Assembly (NCBI GenBank): GCA_046154545.1 | Contig: JBJXGC010000050.1 | Coordinates: 1-44,812, forward strand | Direction of reading: 5' to 3' | Source: JBJXGC01 sp046154545 | GTDB taxonomy: Bacteria; Chloroflexota; Dehalococcoidia; Tepidiformales; Tepidiformaceae | Length of the DNA: 44,812 nt | Shown here: piece after piece, positions 43,423 to 44,812 of the stretch | Position numbering within the stretch: position 1 is the first letter of the stretch | Layout of the letters: each line of letters opens with the position of its first letter | Notes under the pieces: generated by a model | What the model was told of the DNA's origin: nothing | Seen by the model: only the letters and a program-made list of their open reading frames with translations | Databases searched by the model: none | Program-made: the position numbers and the translations under genes

Positions 43423-43923
43423 TCAGAGCATGCGCTGCATGCGCACCAGGTCCAGCCACCGTCCGAACTTGAACCCGATCTCCCGCTCACGGCTCACGGC
43501 GACGAAGCCCAGCGACTGGTGCAGGGCGATGCTAGCCGCGTTCTCCGACTCTATCCCGGCCATAAGTGCGTGGAGGCCGAGTTGCCGCGCCCGCTCGATC
43601 AATGGGACCATGAGCGCACGGCCAATCCCACGCCGGTGGTGCGCCGGATCGACGTAGACCGTGTCCTCCCGCGTGAACCGGTAGCCCGACTTCGTCGAGT
43701 ACCGCGAGAGGTAGGCGAAGCCGGCGACCTCCCCCGCCGCCTCGGCCGAGAGCACTGGAATCGACGGATCTGCCGCGTGTTCCTGCCACCATTCCTCGCG
43801 GCGCTCAAACGGCCACGGCACCTCGTCCCAGGTCGCGGTCGTGGTCAGGATCGCGTCGTTGTAGATCGCGTGGATGCGTGGGAGGTCGGCCTCCGTCGCG
43901 TCCCGGATCAAGACATCACTCAT
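43423..43923 (-). CDS. GNAT acetyltransferase, phosphinothricin/methionine-sulfone type
   Basis: 166 aa with IRDATEADLPRIHAIYNDAI, EDTVYVDPAHHRRGIGRALM and GIESENAASIALHQSLGF, the layout of Pat/MnaT N-acetyltransferases. The acetyl-CoA loop is HRRGIGRA. These act on phosphinothricin or methionine sulfoximine; the natural substrate here is unknown. Converges with clpS (stops 20 bp apart). Confidence 0.9.
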   Translation of the reverse strand: MSDVLIRDATEADLPRIHAIYNDAILTTTATWDEVPWPFERREEWWQEHAADPSIPVLSAEAAGEVAGFAYLSRYSTKSGYRFTREDTVYVDPAHHRRGIGRALMVPLIERARQLGLHALMAGIESENAASIALHQSLGFVAVSREREIGFKFGRWLDLVRMQRML

Positions 43924-43969
43924 CGCCGCGTCATCCTACGGCCGGCGCGTTACGTCGATGTTTCGCCGA

Positions 43970-44812
43970 TCAGGCCGGGTTCGGCGCGGGCCTGTTCTTC
44001 AGCATCTGGGCCACGATCGGGCTCGCCTGGGGCGGATGCCAGGACTTGTAGGCGACCTCCATCGGCACCGGCCAGGGGTGTTCCTCGGGCTCGAAATCGA
44101 GGCGATAACCCGGGCCGTCCGCCTCCGTGAGCGCCCGCATCGCTGTGCGGGCGACCGCCAGCATCATGGCGTCGTCGTGGGGCATGCCGAAGCTATGGCC
44201 GTACGGGAACTCGACGCCGACGATACGGGAGAGCTTCGACTTCGCCGCCAGGTCCGGGTTCATCGTCAGGGTGACTGTCGGGATGCCGCGGACTTCGATC
44301 ACACGCGCCAGCACGGGCACGTTCCGGCAGCAATCCGGTCATGAAGGGGCGAGGAGCAGGACATCGACGCCGTGCTCCTTGAGCCGCTCCGCCAGCTCCG
44401 GGCCCTGGGTCGTGCGCCAGTCGTGCAGGCCCCGCTGCTGGTAGCCCATGAAGGAGTAGTGCTCATCCGCGAGCTTCCCGATCGTGCCCTCGCGTTCGAG
44501 CTCGGAGAAGGCGCGGAGGGGGAGAACGACGTTGACGTCCTCGAGAAGGTCCGTCCGGTTGATATGGAGGTGCGAGCAGCCAATCTGCTCCTGGCGCACG
44601 GCCCGGGGGATGACCCGGAAGGTGGGGTCGCCCCAGGTCGGTTCGCGCCACTCCCGATCCTCGTCAAACGGCTCCTGGGAGTCCTTCAGGTAGATCCCTG
44701 CCGAGGTCATCAGGGCGACGGTGCATTCGGCCAGCGGTTTCGGCATCGGCGCGAAGACGAAGGGCCCGTCGATCCCGGGCGTCGCCTCGTACATCGTCTT
44801 CATGGAGCGGGG
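43970..44812 (-). CDS. GrdB/PrdB-family selenoprotein (glycine/betaine/sarcosine/D-proline reductase family), read through TGA at 44339-44341; N-terminus may be outside
   Basis: The frame from 44803 ends at a TGA (44339-44341), and the same frame continues for 122 more codons to 43970. The product reads DVLLLAPS-Sec-PDCC, then RVIEVRGIPTVTLTMNPDLA, as in the family member pattern (PGUGTCxxS..EIExAGIPTVxIT). The UxxC pair is the expected redox site, and FMGYQQRG matches the family's FMGH-like segment. The family includes substrate-binding subunits of reductases that cleave glycine or betaine, but many members are uncharacterised. ATG 44803 gives 277 aa; the N-terminus may extend beyond the right edge. 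Confidence 0.85.
44307..44328 (-). promoter_or_regulatory. Candidate bacterial SECIS element of the GrdB-like gene
   Basis: Ten nt after the TGA the coding strand can fold as GCCGG, A, ACG, loop TGCC, CGT, G, CTGGC: a 5-bp stem, one A/G mismatch, 3 bp and a tetraloop. Position matches the upper stem of known bacterial SECIS. The loop does not show a clear GU pair. Confidence 0.45.

Overview
This is a GC-rich bacterial chromosome segment with about 45 genes packed tightly on both strands. Several traits point to the Chloroflexota (Dehalococcoidia-like lineages), although no rRNA or classic marker is present. These are F420 biosynthesis (cofD, cofC), a molybdenum hydroxylase operon, an inositol-phosphate/phosphatidylinositol-mannoside-like glycolipid cluster outside an obviously actinobacterial context, selenoproteins, and recurrent TANNNT boxes about 7 nt before start codons that suggest leaderless mRNAs. 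The phylum call is an inference.

Layout. 1-3.1 kb (minus strand): 3'-truncated gatB, a GNAT gene with an in-frame TGA, and selD, which itself carries an in-frame TGA at its active-site position (selenocysteine). 3.1-7.8 kb: glycerophosphodiesterase, a LuxR-HTH/transmembrane/sensor protein, a relic of a second phosphodiesterase gene, and a DUF2207 membrane protein. 7.8-12.3 kb: FAD, 2Fe-2S and molybdopterin subunits of a xanthine dehydrogenase-family enzyme, an internally deleted aspartyl-protease gene, and a MoaD/ThiS-NUDIX fusion. 12.4-17.4 kb: secreted hypothetical, Uma2 protein, acyl-CoA dehydrogenase, oligoribonuclease and small unknown genes.

17.4-24.8 kb is a surface-polysaccharide locus: DegT-type sugar aminotransferase, FGGY kinase, two glycosyltransferases, a Wzz-like protein and an O-antigen ligase/polymerase. 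24.9-26.5 kb: cofD-cofC. 26.5-29.9 kb: two paralogous secreted proteins, a hexapeptide-repeat transferase, a glycosyltransferase-like protein and a methyltransferase. 29.9-32.3 kb: lipB and an E2-like protein that lacks both the lipoyl lysine and the catalytic His. 32.5-37.2 kb: a compact minus-strand operon of ino1, two LpxL/PatA-like acyltransferases, a PHP hydrolase and a PimA-like mannosyltransferase, a plausible route to acylated phosphatidylinositol mannosides.

37.2-38.3 kb has an array of ~81-86-bp repeats and a 51-codon small gene with a good ribosome binding site. 38.3-44.8 kb: aspartate kinase, PIN toxin-like protein, glyoxalase with an unusual tail, lipA, a degenerate histidine kinase-like protein, an SDR dehydrogenase, clpS, a PAT-like GNAT, and at the right edge a GrdB-family selenoprotein whose coding frame is read through a TGA forming a UxxC motif.

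The best biological stories are selenocysteine use (selD and the GrdB-like gene, both broken by ordinary ORF calling), the glycolipid operon, the pseudo-E2 beside lipB, and the MoaD-NUDIX fusion behind a molybdenum enzyme operon.
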